NCBI GenBank assembly: GCA_021234155.1 | Contig: JAJEKV010000101.1 | Span: forward strand, 2,833,089 to 2,897,088 | Source: Isoetes taiwanensis | Lineage: Eukaryota > Streptophyta > Lycopodiopsida > Isoetales > Isoetaceae | Direction of reading: 5' to 3' | Length of the DNA stretch: 64,000 bases | In this document: piece by piece, positions 9,804-20,675 of the stretch | How positions within the stretch are numbered: the first letter of the stretch is position 1 | How the letters are laid out: each line of letters starts with the position of its first letter | Position numbers and translations under genes: made by a program | Notes under the pieces: model-generated | The model's database searches: none | Seen by the model: the letters and a program-made list of their open reading frames with translations, nothing else | What the model was told of the DNA's origin: nothing

Positions 9804-10901
9804 ATGGCTGCGCCCAAATTTCCTACCCTTCAAGCTTCTGCTCCAAGGGATCCGGCTCTTTTCGAGTCTGTATCTTTTTTGACGCCCACCTTTCGTGAAG
9901 CCCTCGTTGGCCCAAATCGTGAAGTCGCGGAACGCCAAAAGCTTTATGAATTCTCGCAAATGGAACTCCTGGCCCCAAATCCAGAACAATTGAAGCAGTT
10001 CATCGCTCACATCGTCAACAGCCCGAATGGATACGCTACTGTGGTCGATGGCACCACCATTTTGCTTACCCAGCCCTTGATTTCTGAGGTATTCCGTGTT
10101 CCTTTGCAAACACCTTGTTTATCTTGGGCTGCCTTACAGGATATAGATGTCACTGAATTCGGCGCTCCTGCTTATCAAGCAAATATGCATCGCCTCACCA
10201 ATATTGCAAAGTCACATGACACTTTTGTGAAGTTTCTGTGGCGCAAATTGCTTGGGTATTCTATCAAGAACACCCACATCAATAAGCCGTTCTATAATAT
10301 GGTAATCACAACCATCTGCTCTAACCACCACATTGATTGGCCCCAGCTGTTGTTCTACCGCCTTCTTCAAGAAGTTGACCGTATTCGGGCTACCCCCTCC
10401 TCTGTTTCTGAAGTTTCAGTGGGTGGCCACCTTCAAGCCATCATCCGTCGTTACCTTCCTCCATCACCTTCTGTTTCTCATGATTCCACTCAGCAGTCCT
10501 TTCATTCCCTTCCTCAAAATCAACCAGTTGGCACTTCACGCCCTTCTTCTTCTGGTCATGTCCAGCATAACACCACGCATGTCACTGTCTCCTCTTCCTC
10601 TACAGAAACGAGGCCCTCCAGTTCTCATCATGTCTCACAAACGTCACAAACACGGCGGCCCGGGCCCCTCGCCTCCACATCCTCGCCCTTCAGTATCAAT
10701 ACCCGGCGGGATGTTCAAGTTCGCCGCTGCTCTAAAGTTACAAGAATCGAGGATGCTCTCATGAATGGGGTTCAAGCGTCCTGGAGGCCTCGGACGCCGG
10801 TTCACCGAGACCTTCCGCAGCTGCTACCACGCAAGTTCACACTCACCGGAGACCCGGCTCAAGCAAAGCACGAGGCTCTTTTACAGCCCGTGAGGATCTA
10901 A
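9804..10901 (+). CDS. Extra sense ORF of the inner gypsy element, plant-transposon-protein-like
   Basis: The ATG at 9804 gives a 365-residue frame. Residues about 60-180 (FSQMELLAPNPEQLKQFIAH, YATVVDGTTILLTQPLISEV, HDTFVKFLWRKLLGY, INKPFYNMVITTI) form an alpha/beta pattern like the putative plant transposon protein domain found in extra ORFs of Tat-type retroelements. A Ser/Thr/Pro-rich tail follows. After 10901 coding continues in other frames with a coiled coil (TARDAQIASLEAQLSTLT) near 11070-11160, so the original protein was longer and is now broken. The role of such extra ORFs is unknown. The family assignment is by eye and moderate. Confidence 0.6.
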   Translation: MAAPKFPTLQASAPRDPALFESVSFLTPTFREALVGPNREVAERQKLYEFSQMELLAPNPEQLKQFIAHIVNSPNGYATVVDGTTILLTQPLISEVFRVPLQTPCLSWAALQDIDVTEFGAPAYQANMHRLTNIAKSHDTFVKFLWRKLLGYSIKNTHINKPFYNMVITTICSNHHIDWPQLLFYRLLQEVDRIRATPSSVSEVSVGGHLQAIIRRYLPPSPSVSHDSTQQSFHSLPQNQPVGTSRPSSSGHVQHNTTHVTVSSSSTETRPSSSHHVSQTSQTRRPGPLASTSSPFSINTRRDVQVRRCSKVTRIEDALMNGVQASWRPRTPVHRDLPQLLPRKFTLTGDPAQAKHEALLQPVRI

Positions 10902-12757
10902 AGGCTGCCCAAGATCAAAGATAGTGCGCTTGGCGATCAACAGCTCAATTGCAAACCACCATTCGGGAATTGTTGGAGCAGGTCAAGGCAAGGGAGACTC
11001 TCTTGGTTGACAAGGATAAGAACATTGCCAAGCTGGACCGCCAGATATCTGAGCTCTCGGCATTACAACACTCAAGCCCAAGACCTTACAGCGCGTGACG
11101 CTCAAATTGCCTCTTTAGAAGCACAGCTTTCCACGCTGACCTCTAAGCTCACGCCTATCCAAGATCAGCTTACGGAGGCTCGTAAAACGAAAAATTATTG
11201 ATGACGCCGAGATTGCCACGCCCTGACTCAATGTTCCCGGCAATCTTCTTCATATGCCACTTCTCGAAACGGGTTCGTGATCGGATCCGCTATACGGTAA
11301 AAAGGAGAACCGCATCCGTGACCTTGAACAACAGCTACTGACAAGCTATTTATTCACCACCGGATGAGGCCTGCACCAAACAGGAAGGCTACATTACCAT
11401 CGCCCTCAACATCTCTGTTGACTTCCCTATTCCTTCCAGTTATCTCGATTATGTGGTTGCCCGCCGCCACCTCTTTCTTCTGAAGTGGTATGCGGCTGAT
11501 GGTCCAGTTGATGTCCACCTGCGCACGGAGGATTTTCTTCGGATCTGGCCAGACCTCTCCATTGAAGACAAAGGTTTACTCTGCGCCCTTTTAGTCTTTG
11601 ACCTCATTCACCGCGGAAGATCAGGATATGATCACCTTCTGCGTTGTTCAGCCGATGGCGTACATTTTCCATGATTTCTATCTGGCTGATACACAGGATA
11701 AATTTCGAGATGGGCCACATCAGAACTTTCAGGGTGACTCAACAGTTCAATGGTTGCTTTTGGATAGCAACCCCTACCTGTCTGATCATGATAAGACACA
11801 CGCTCTTCATCAAGAGTACATGCCTGAGCTTGCTCATCATTTACCTCTATGGTGAAGTCTTTGAGTGAGATACGGAAGAATCTTGGACATCCTGAGGATC
11901 TTCCCTTTGCCCAAGTCTATATGCAAAAGACTTGGCGGTTACAATCAACTGCGTGCTCTTCTGGATAGCAAGACAGTTCCCACGGGTTGGGATAGCCCTC
12001 CTGTATACTCTCAGCTCCCTGCTTCTGCTTGGGACCATTGGTGCAAAGCTCTTGATCCCGACCTTGTCCATGACTTCGAGGAGCGGGCTCGGCCACCCCA
12101 CGGGCATGGCCCCCTCTCCATATGCTTCCCTGGGTGTCCCTCCACGCCCTCGGTTCCTCACCTCTGATTGACGTCTCCCCTTTTGGACCAAGGTCATGGA
12201 TGGCCACGCTGGATCGACTCCGCCTCAGATCTCGACGGATCTCCGGTGGGATCCCAGATTTGTCAGACGTTCAAATTGGGAGGATAATGCCACCTTGGAC
12301 ACTACTGAAACTTGGATCTATATTGCAAACGAGCGTGGTTGGCAATGACCCGCTGATGCTATTCATGGCCTCGACACCTTCTTGCAGAATGCTGCCACCT
12401 CACCAGACCCTTCAGTACACCGTCAGGCTGGTTTCTGTGCTGCTCTCAAATGCATCCTGGTCAGCTCCTTAAATCGGCAGCGTCCCATCTTTTATCGCAA
12501 CCCGGACGTAAGCGTCGATTGCCTTCGTCTGACACTGCCTACTCATGGAGTGTCAGTTTGTTTCTTCTGAAGCCCATGCTGCCCTTGAAGACATGGTGCA
12601 CTCTCATTTCCTCCTTGATGCTGATCCTGCCCTTGGGATCAACACTCCTGCTGCTCTTCAAATCCGTCCCGGATCTCATAGGCACTTTACCATAATGGTG
12701 CCCGGCCCTCATTCCCCGCGGAGGATCACTTTCGACATCACGGTTTCCGCCCTCTAA
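10902..12757 (+). pseudogene. Decayed continuation of the extra ORF
   Basis: Coding-like pieces occur in changing plus-strand frames: a coiled coil around 11040-11170, then VDFPIPSSYLDYVVARRHLF and DFLRIWPDLSIEDKGLLCAL at 11410-11650, PPVYSQLPASAWDHWCKAL near 12000-12060, and LEDMVHSHFLLDADPALG at 12580-12640. Frameshifts separate them. Together with the ORF at 9804 they suggest one long ancestral protein of about 900 residues. Nothing identifies its function. Confidence 0.5.
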
Positions 12758-12792
12758 ACACTTCCTCCTTTTCTTCAGACTGAGTGTCGTTT

Positions 12793-12804
12793 GGTAGAGG
12801 GGAG
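12793..12804 (+). other. Polypurine tract
   Basis: GGTAGAGGGGAG abuts the 3' LTR and is where plus-strand DNA synthesis of an LTR element would start. It is interrupted by a single T. Confidence 0.75.
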
Positions 12805-13390
12805 TGTTAGTCATGTGCCTCCTGGTACAGGACTATTCATGCATACGACGGACCAGGTCAGGTCCAAGGATCCACAGTCAGGCACGGGTCAGTCGTCAAA
12901 AGCCCAAATAGAAGACCAGAAGCCGGACCCACGATCAAAGCCCGGGTCTGCTATCAAGAGCCCGCTCGGCACAAGTGGCCCGTCACACCGCGTCGGCGTC
13001 CAGCGTGATTTCAGGCTTTTCAAGAGGCACCGCCAGCATTCCTGCAAATCAGGCCTCCTTCCAGGAGTCGGCACCGAAATCAGTCAGAGTGTCTATATTG
13101 GGCCAAAGGCCATTGTACTATATATATGAGTAGAGCTAGCACATGAGTTTTTTAGATGAGTTTTGAGTCTTGTCTCACTTCAGTTTTCTCTCGGTTTCGA
13201 GAACTCATGTTTCATCATCATTGATATCAAGGAAGCTTATCATTGTTGTCTCATTGTTCTTTGTTTTCTTTCCCCTTTTCTTTGTTTTCTTGCAAATCCC
13301 GCGTGACATAGTCCCCGGATCCTCCTGTTAGATCTAAGGGTCCTCACAGAGGGCTGTCTTGCAGGAGTTCCCGAACCCAGACCCCAAACA
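12805..13390 (+). repeat. 3' LTR of the inner element
   Basis: This 586-bp copy matches the left LTR from TGTTAGTC to CCCAAACA and has the same TATATATATGAG box. Differences cluster between 12890 and 13010. The rest differs by only a few bases. Confidence 0.95.
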
Positions 13391-13395
13391 GTAGG
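13391..13395. repeat. Right target-site duplication (GTAGG)
   Basis: This is the partner of 6362-6366. Deleting 6367-13395 rejoins the outer RT frame across the catalytic motif as QDDFSAYSSMDDH. Confidence 0.95.
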
Positions 13396-13870
13396 CTGAA
13401 AAATCATCTTGAAAGATCTGGAGAAAAGGTTTTTCCTTCATATAGTCTTGAAAGACAGAGAGCATGATGCGCTGAAAGATTGAAAGAGAGTTTGATAGAC
13501 CAAAAGGGACTACCTTGTAGGCAAAAGTGCCCCACGGGGTGGTGAAGGTAGTTTTCAGTTGATCTTCTTTCTTGATAGAAATTTGATTGTACCCAGAGAA
13601 ACTATCCATGAAAGAGTACATCTCATGACCAGCAACTTCTTCAAGAACCTGGTCTGTGAAGGGAAGCGGAAAGTGATCACGCTCCGTAGCTTGATTGAGT
13701 TTTCTGTAGTCCACGCAAACGCGGATCTTACCATTGTGTTTGAGAGCTATGACGATGGGGCTCACCCATTCCAAGTGTTTGACCTCATAAATCAGGCCAG
13801 CAGCTAAGAGTTTGTCAATTTCGGCCTTGATGCGGTCACGGTAATTTGGGTTGAGCCTGTACTATCGTTG
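13396..13870 (-). pseudogene. pol: Outer gypsy reverse transcriptase, N-terminal half
   Basis: The frame shows WVSPIVIALKHNGKIRVCVD, YRKLNQAT, FPLPFTDQVLEEVAG, FSGYNQI, TPWGTFAYKVVPFGL and ends at the catalytic motif FQDDF, where most Ty3/gypsy enzymes have YLDD or YVDD. The nested element was inserted three codons later. A stop at 13871 and a non-ATG start near 13774 separate this part from the protease frame, so the polyprotein is broken here as well. Confidence 0.9.
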
Positions 13871-14992
13871 CTAGATTGGGCGTGCATCAGGCTTGGTAGG
13901 AATGGTGAGTTCCCCCAACTCTGTTTTGATACCTCGAAGGTCTTTGTAACTCCAAGCAAAAATATGTTTGAACTTCTTGAACAGCGTCACCGCGCGTGCT
14001 CTATAGGTGGATGGAAGATGAGCAGCTAATCGGACCGTTTGATTGTTACCAATGTCGACGATTTCCACTTCTGGAGTTTGAATATGAGGAACGACCTCCG
14101 TGTCCTTAACCTGATGAGCAGGAGGTTGAAGCATGATAGGAGGAGCAGTATTTTGAGTAGTGAAGAAAAAAGGCTGCTGAGTGTCATCAAGCAAGGGTTG
14201 CTTCATGACGTCATTAACATCAACAGTCTCCGAAGAAGGGGTACTGTCTGAAAAATGATCAAGACGTTGAATGCAGTTGCAGGAAGCCAGGTATGGGTCC
14301 AAAAGAGCAGCCACAGCCTGGTCCTGATCCAGCATCATCTCCCCCCAAGGATCAGCGTACTCCGGGTAGGAGGAAAGAGGCAGACCCGCGGGTGGAGCTT
14401 GAACATGATAAATATTTTGTGCTTCCTCCGAGTCAGTGTCTGAGATGGAAGGTTCTGCATTCTCGACAGAGATCAATTTGCCAGTTTCCAGATCCATTGT
14501 GGCATTGAGATGTCCATCAGTGATAACAAGTTGGTCCGTGGCCCAGTAATGAATACTCTTAGCCTGGCGGAGAAAAGGTCGTCCAACCAGCATTTCATAA
14601 TCACCAGGATCTTCTCCAGCTTTCCAAACACCAAATTCCAATGGGAATTTGAGATCACCAATGCTGATATGGAGAAGAGGGGTGACACCTTGAGGGCGCG
14701 TGATATGGCCATTTGCCAACTTGATGTCATAAGGAGCACGGTATAATTGTTTGATACCCAATTGCTTCCGGAGTTTATCAGTAATAAGATTGACGGAACT
14801 ACCACCATCAATTTGGACATGATTGATGTGCTGATTGCCCACCGTGGCGTGCACCGTGGGTGTTGAGGTCGCAACAGCTCCAACCAGAACCGTGGGAAGA
14901 GGTAACTGATCTTTGAGAGCCGGACAGAGTTTCAAAATGGTGGCCAGGCTCAAAGGAATCTTGATCTTGGCGAGTTCTTCCTGAAGTTCCAA
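13871..14992 (-). pseudogene. pol: Outer gypsy protease and RT leader
   Basis: The frame encodes an aspartic protease of retropepsin type with VQIDGGSSVNLIT at the active site; DGGS in place of DTG/DSG is common in plant Tat and Athila elements. ANGHITRPQGV and DYEMLVGRPFLRQ follow, the latter carrying the psi-loop ILG-type motif. A linker of about 180 residues leads to FAWSYKDLRGI, the usual start of the RT domain. It lies between gag (upstream, shifted near 15005) and RT (downstream, after a stop). Confidence 0.88.
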
Positions 14993-15764
14993 AGGAACAT
15001 CGCAGGGTCCAGTGGAGCTAGAGTCTGTAGTAAAGAAGCGGAGACTTCTTTGAGAAGCTCTACCTCAGCAGCAATATTTGGATACGGTTGAGAGCATGTG
15101 CCAGTAGATGATGACGGCGCTGTCTGACGCTGCTGAGCTCTGGTGGTCGCGTGAACATTTGCCAGTGTGCGACCTTTCGCAGCCTGCATGAGTTTCAGAA
15201 TACTTTGTCTCACTTTAGGCATGACGTGAGGCATGAGTTTGTCAAGATCAGGCACGAAGTGAACTTTTTTATCATCGTCATGAGGGACTGTTTCCACAGC
15301 AAAAGCAAGTTGCGTATCGTGAGGAATGATAGTCAAAGGGCGTGAAGCCCGTGTGTGACGTGAGACGAGATCAACCCAATTTGACTGCTATACTGGAGGG
15401 TTCAGTGCCTGATAAATCTCCTCTTGGGCTTGCTGATCCATGGGATTGGAGGTAGTTGCAGCTTGCTGAGGTCGCTGTTGTTGAGGCGGCCGTGGTGGCT
15501 TCCTCAAAACAGGACGGGGGCCTTGTTTACCGTTGGCCACCCAGAGTTGATAAGCCTGAGACGTACTGAAGCTGGTTGATTTGAACCTGGAAGTTGGACT
15601 TGAACTTAAGGAAGTTGAGGACACGCCGTGGTGGTGTGACCCCATTCATGACAATGATAACATTGAGCCTTGGAAGGATCAAAGGGAGGACGGTTGCCTT
15701 GTCCCCGTGGCTACTGAGTTTGCTGCGTTTGTTTATACTGCTGCGGTTGTTGAATTTGATATTG
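14993..15764 (-). pseudogene. Outer gypsy gag-protease connector
   Basis: A frame with Pro/Gln-rich sequence (PPRPPQQQRPQQAATT) ends in a TAG at 15388-15390 and then continues in the same frame (HDTQLAFAVETVPHDDDKK, HVMPKVRQSILKLMQAAKG). It then shifts into the protease frame near 15005. It has no recognised domain and is the usual variable linker between nucleocapsid and protease. The single internal TAG fits a CAG-to-TAG change. Confidence 0.7.
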
Positions 15765-16996
15765 CTAAGGCTGATATGATTGTTGTTGTTGAGGCGTGGT
15801 CTGGACTTGAAAAACCATTTTGTTCCTGAAGGGTGTAGGATGAGAACGAGTGCATTCCTCCGTGGCGTGATTACACATATTGCACCTTTTGCAGTGAGGA
15901 GGTCCATTGGAGGAGTTGCATTCATTTGCCAGATGGCCTGGGTGTTTACAAATATGACACCAGATCTGTGAGTGTTGTGGATTTGTTTGCTGAGGTTGAA
16001 CAGAATTCTGTGGAACCATGACGGGCGGCATGAAAGGGAGTTCCGTGAGAGCAACACCTCTAGAAGAAACATTGACCGAGTGATTGACCAATTCAATGGC
16101 CTGCTCCAAAGACTTTGGACGCAGGTATTCTGTCATGAGTCGAATGGCAGGAGGAAGGCCCTGCAGAAACCAGACAAGAATCTGGCTTTGCGTGGGGTAC
16201 TCCTGAAGTTTGCTGATCAGGATGTGAAGACGATCCGCAAAGTCCCTTGCTGACTCCGTGGGCTCTTGCTGAAGGTCATTGAGTTGCTTGAGAAGAAGTT
16301 GATCATCATCGGTGGTACCATAATGAGAAAGGAATGCGGTTTTCATTTCATTCCAACTTTGTTTCCAGTGACTTTTGTTGGCCATTAACCACTGATGAGG
16401 GGCGCCTCTGAGCGTGGTCGAAAAGATGTGAAATTTGAGTTGTGGTTGCGCATGACCATTCAGAATGGCCAAGGCTTCAAATTCCTCCATGTGGGCTTGA
16501 GCACTCTGATCCAGAGGTTTGCCTTTAGTGTTGCCAAAAGTGGGATAAGTCAGCTTCAAATTATGAGTGGGAGATGAAGGTGGAATGTGAGCATAGACGG
16601 GTGGATTTGGTGGAGGATATGCAGAAGCATAGAGAGGTGGAACAGCCTGGGACTGAGAGCAAGGGGTTGGAACTGAAAAACCCGGTGGTCCATAGAAAGT
16701 AGCATCAGGTGGGGAAGGGTCATGAGAGCCCTCCCCATTAGGCTTGAGATCGGTGGTTTGGTAAACAGGAAGGGCGTGCTGAAAGGATGGAAAAGACTAA
16801 AATTCGTGAACGTGGGGAGGGCCAAAGGACACTTGATGGTAGCCCATCCCACCAGGAGGTGAAGAAGGTTGCGACGGCTGAGGGGTGTGGCCGGAAGGTA
16901 TATGAATGTGGGTGTGTCAGGAGTCTGGAAATAGTGAGGCGTGGGCTGAACAGGTGTATGTTGTGGGGATTGAGGTTGAGAGCAATGCCTGCACAT
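15765..16996 (-). pseudogene. gag: Outer gypsy gag with two CCHC zinc knuckles
   Basis: From CRHCSQPQSPQ near 16990 the protein runs Pro-rich, with a frameshift and one TAG between 16900 and 16600. It then enters the Retrotrans_gag core (KLTYPTFGNTKGKPLDQSA at 16559) and continues for 264 residues without a stop. Two zinc knuckles follow: CHICKHPGHLANEC and CKRCNMCNHATEEC, each C-x2-C-x4-H-x4-C. This is the capsid-nucleocapsid protein that packages element RNA. The first about 60 residues seen in the inner copy are missing because the element is truncated at about 17010. Confidence 0.88.
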
Positions 16997-17014
16997 AGGG
17001 GAACCATGCCCAAA

Positions 17015-18900
17015 CTTGCAATGAGACCATCATCCATCACTTTATGGAGCAGCTGTGAGAGTCCCTCGACTACAATAGTGAAGAGAAACGGGGCAAGCAG
17101 CCTAATGCTTCTTTTCACTGTGAAGAACTGTGACGGATGCACTTGAAAAAGCACTGCTGCTTTAGCAGACATCAATAGCTTCTAGACAATAGAGGATAAA
17201 GAAGGAACAAAACCTAGCCTGTCCAAAATATGACGGAGGAATGAGGAGGAATGACCAGGAGATACTATCATAAGTTTCATAAATCCAATTTGAGGTACAC
17301 TACCTGACCAGTTTTCCTTGCCTAATATATGCCCTCATACGCTATAGCTACGTTATCCAAAATATGTCTGCCAAGCAAAAAACCAGTTTGTTCTTCATCA
17401 ATTGAGATGGCCAAAAATCTTCTTCAGCTTCCTTAGGGGTAAGGGCAATAAGACCTGTGTTAAATATGCTTGAACATCCACATATGCTCGAATATAGATA
17501 ACACTGTAACAGATCTTGATATGCTTGCCACATAAGCTTGAACATCCACTCCCAACTAGACTGAAAGAAAATGGGTATACCATCCATGTCTGGGCACTTT
17601 GTCTTAGCCATCAAGAATATCGCAGACTCCAAATCTACTTCGTGAGAGGAGCCTCGAGTTCCTGACATTGCATAGGAGAAATAATAGGCGAAACTTTTGA
17701 AAGTACAACATCCATTGCCTCCTCTTGGAAAGGAAGTGTTTTCCTCTGAAAATGGAGATGAAGTAGGAGACAAGAAACTGCTTTACTTGCTCAGGAGCGG
17801 AAATGGGTCCATTCCTCTCTCCGAATAGAAGTGAGAGTTGAGCTTTGACATTGCAACCAGGCGGATGAGAAAATGGACTTCGTGCACCTATCACCTTCCC
17901 TCAGCCACGAAAGGCCTGCTTTCACTTTGTCTGCTTTGATACTTTTGGACTCAAGTTCACCGATCTCTCTGACCAACTCGTCTTCCCTGGCATGAGGATC
18001 TCCCTGATTCTAACATGTTCGAGGTCACTGTATTTCTGGCTCAGAAGGCATCATTCCCGCTACAGAAGTCCCTACCCCACTGCTTGGAGAAAGTTTTAAG
18101 ACTTGCGAGCGCATTCATAAGTCTCCTCATTGGACTCGGATCAAGGGGCAGTGGACTCATACACCTGACGATACTCAGCCAGGAAATCCTGGTTCATTAA
18201 GTGCTGAACATTCAGTTTGAACACAATCTTACTAAGAGCCCGAGACGAGAGATCCATTGAACTAATAATCTGAGGATGATGGTTAGAGACAATCTGAAAA
18301 ATATGGTTCTTCTGATGCAATCCATGTAGTGCATGTCGAACGTGCATGTTAGCATAGCACCTATCATGCCTAAGCAGCACGTGCGCCCCCCTGAGCGCCA
18401 TTGCACTAAGTGAAGGCCTGACCGTTTGCAATCTCCAAAAAGCCATGTTCAAACAAGAACTTATCCCATTGCTCCTCCTCAAAACTTGAAATGGTCTCAC
18501 CACCACCAAGCCTGTCAACATTGTCCTCAACCATGTTGAAGTCTCCCAAAAGCAGCCATGTTGTATCATCACCCATTTTTTCATTTATTCCTCAAAGTAG
18601 CACACATGGCCACTTGCTGCCTAGGCACATTGGAAGCATAAACATTTATGATGTTCCACGCCTTCTCATCCTGCTTCCACTTGATGGCCGACCACCTGTC
18701 CCACTTATCCTTTGTAGTAAAGATCACTTTAGTGTCCAACCACCATGAAATGAAGGACCTCATCCTGTATCTGTTTTTCCGTCCATTATCCTTGTTGGGA
18801 TGGTGGCTGCTTCATTGGAACTGCTTGATGGGTCAATTGTGATCCTTTTCTTTTTTGTCATTGCCTTGGTGCTTACACTCTTTTCTTTATTGTGGGAATG
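17015..18900 (-). mobile_element. LINE remnant 1 (endonuclease to mid-RT)
   Basis: Read on the minus strand, an AP-endonuclease end (KWDRWSAIKWKQDEKAWNII, VYASNVPRQQVAM) lies at about 18760-18580. A linker follows (SWLREGDRCTK, near 17920), then RT (AIFLMAKTKCPDMDGIPIFF, FNTGLIALTPKE at 17650-17430; APFLFTIVVEGLSQLLHK at about 17095-17040). Domain order and motifs fit plant L1-like non-LTR retrotransposons. There are many frameshifts. The RT stops before the YADD motif, exactly where the outer gypsy gag begins, so the two relics are fused at about 17010. Confidence 0.85.
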
Positions 18901-20130
18901 TCCGCATCGTTGTCAAGCCAAGATCTAGTGTGGGCCATCTTCTCCCAAATTCAAATTCAGAAGCAAAGACATGCTCTGCATTGAATAATCTAGACATCTG
19001 TTTGGCCTCAGCCTAGTTTTGGGCCCACCATAGTTAGAAGTTAGTAGTTAGCTAACGCCTAACGTATAATAATGTCTAACTAGCTATTCTCAAACATACT
19101 AACGCTGTTAGTTTTAGCACAAAAAAATAAATAAATCAGATTTTGCAAATTTACTATATCAACTAGACTAATTTCGGCACGTAAATTACGAATTTGCAAT
19201 AAAAACAACTAAAATTATACTCTATCTTATTCGAATCACAGTTGTAATGTTAATATAAACCTGTCACAGTTGCAATTTGGAACAAAAACCATACACTTAG
19301 TTCATTCTTAAAAGTAAAACATAATTGTCAAGTTCATTCTTAAGCATGCAATAGCTTATGGCATGCATGTCATTATAACGCAAGACCTCCAATCATTATA
19401 AACGTAATCCAAATGGTCTGATCTGATACAAGCTGATACATGCTACAAAATGGCTAGCATCCATATTAAGATGTAGAGAATATGACTTGATCAATGCAAA
19501 ATTTCGTAAATTAGAGTAGGGAATTCTGCAATCCAGCTTGACGAGGATGAGGTCTCGCAGGCTATGATGCAAAATCTGGCCAAAGCTGCAGAGTTGTTCT
19601 ATAGCGATCAAATCAAGAAGGGAAGAAAGAACTAGAAGATTTCTTCAAAAATCTGGATGCAAGCAAATGGCGATGGTAAGATGATTGTCAAGGAGCTGAG
19701 AACACCCGGCCAACATGAAATTGTATGAGCATTCAGTTATCAGTTCTTCGTAATATCTGTTTTATCGGTTCTTTATCCGAATCAATGGCATTGGCTTGGC
19801 AGCAACATAATGATTGACAATCGAACAAAGAGACAACAAAAAACCCTTACCTCTATTTTGAGATAGTCTGAGACGAATCAAATCAATAGAACTAAGAAGG
19901 ATAACAGAGACTTCCATAGCTCTTCCACGATGTTGGGCAGGATTCGCCCCTCTGGCCGCCAAAACAACCACACCACAATCTTCGGGAGGGAAAACCAACA
20001 CAGGGTTTTTTTTTATTTTTTATTTTTTAATTATAAATGGACATCTGTAAAATCTGGGCAAAACTAACCTTGTTAGTATTAGGTTAACATTTAGTAAGTT
20101 ATTTTTAACGCGTTATGTTCTAACCATGGC
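18901..20130. other. AT-rich stretch, possible MITE carrying gene-like fragments
   Basis: The left side near 19030 (CCATAGTTAGAAGTTAG) and the right side near 20128 read inward (CCATGGTTAGAACATAAC) are similar, suggesting terminal inverted repeats of a 1.1-kb element. A target duplication was not found. Inside, the minus strand has exon-like pieces: VFPPEDCGVVVLAARGANPA near 19980-19920 and LIAIEQLCSFGQILHHSLRD near 19610-19550. They could be captured host-gene exons, but I do not recognise them. Confidence 0.3.
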
Positions 20131-20610
20131 CAACACACAATTTGGAGTTCTAAATAATGGTCAAGACCTCCAGAAAGGTTTGAAGGGCACAATTCAAGCC
20201 TTTGTGCAAAGCAATAAATGCAAACGTAATGACATACACGACAAAAAATTGACTATGCTAGAAACTGGCACGGCCAAATCAGGAGTTATTTTTCTCGCAC
20301 AGCACATGTCTTTAAACCACTAGCCTACTTGTTTCAAGACGATTTTGACAAAGAATCCCACGATTTTGGTTTTGGCAGTATATGATCTTGAATTTGATGT
20401 ATCTGATCCACCAAATCCAACTATTATAGACAATTAAATAGACACAAGACCTATGGCAACGGAATATAACAAGAGCAGACAAAATCTCTCAACTCAATAT
20501 TCAAAATTTATAAAAGATATAATAAGAATTTATGGCATCATGACAAAGCTGTGCAAGCTATCCCCTTGCAATCGGCCTGTGTGTTCTTGTGATCTGATTC
20601 CCCCTTATAG
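20131..20610. other. No feature recognised
   Basis: AT-rich sequence between the possible MITE and the LINE tail. I see no coding frame, repeat or RNA gene that I can support. Confidence 0.4.
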
Positions 20611-20675
20611 AATAGAATAGAATAGAATAGAATAGAATAGAATAGAATAGAATAGAATAGAATAGAATAGAATAG
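20611..20675. repeat. (AATAG)13 microsatellite, LINE 3' tail
   Basis: Thirteen perfect pentamers end in a T-run at 20676. On the minus strand it reads (CTATT)n and follows LINE 3'-end sequence, so it is the tail of LINE remnant 2. Confidence 0.95.

Larger units (their letters stand above)
6367..13390 (+). mobile_element. Inner Ty3/gypsy retrotransposon, complete insertion, internally deleted
   Basis: The element has two LTRs (6367-6946, 12805-13390) that begin TGTTAG and end AAACA, a GTAGG duplication, a primer-binding site, a gag gene and a purine tract. The coding region jumps from the middle of gag to the last third of integrase near 8165, so protease, RT, RNase H and the integrase N-terminus are missing. 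Beyond integrase lie almost 4 kb of extra sequence with one sense and one antisense open frame. The sister copy around it belongs to the same family, so it could only have moved with enzymes supplied in trans. The LTRs differ mainly in one GC-rich patch (about 6460-6560 against 12900-13010) and are otherwise almost identical, so the insertion is not very old. Confidence 0.95.
4440..17010 (-). mobile_element. Outer Ty3/gypsy retrotransposon (Tat-like), truncated and nested
   Basis: Read on the minus strand the order is gag (about 17.0-15.4 kb), protease (15.0-13.9 kb), RT (13.8-13.4 kb and, after the nested insertion, 6.36 kb), RNase H, integrase (to 4.44 kb). This is the Ty3/gypsy order. The integrase lacks a chromodomain and the protease carries DGGS, both typical of plant Athila/Tat-type elements. 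No LTR is present at either end: similarity to the inner sister element ends abruptly near 17010, where LINE sequence begins, and near 4440. Reading frames contain several frameshifts and stops, so this is a dead copy. Removing the inner element and one GTAGG restores a continuous RT frame exactly. Confidence 0.9.

Noticed and set aside
4440-17010. LTRs of the outer gypsy element
   Set aside because: No sequence like the inner LTR occurs at either boundary; both ends are truncated.
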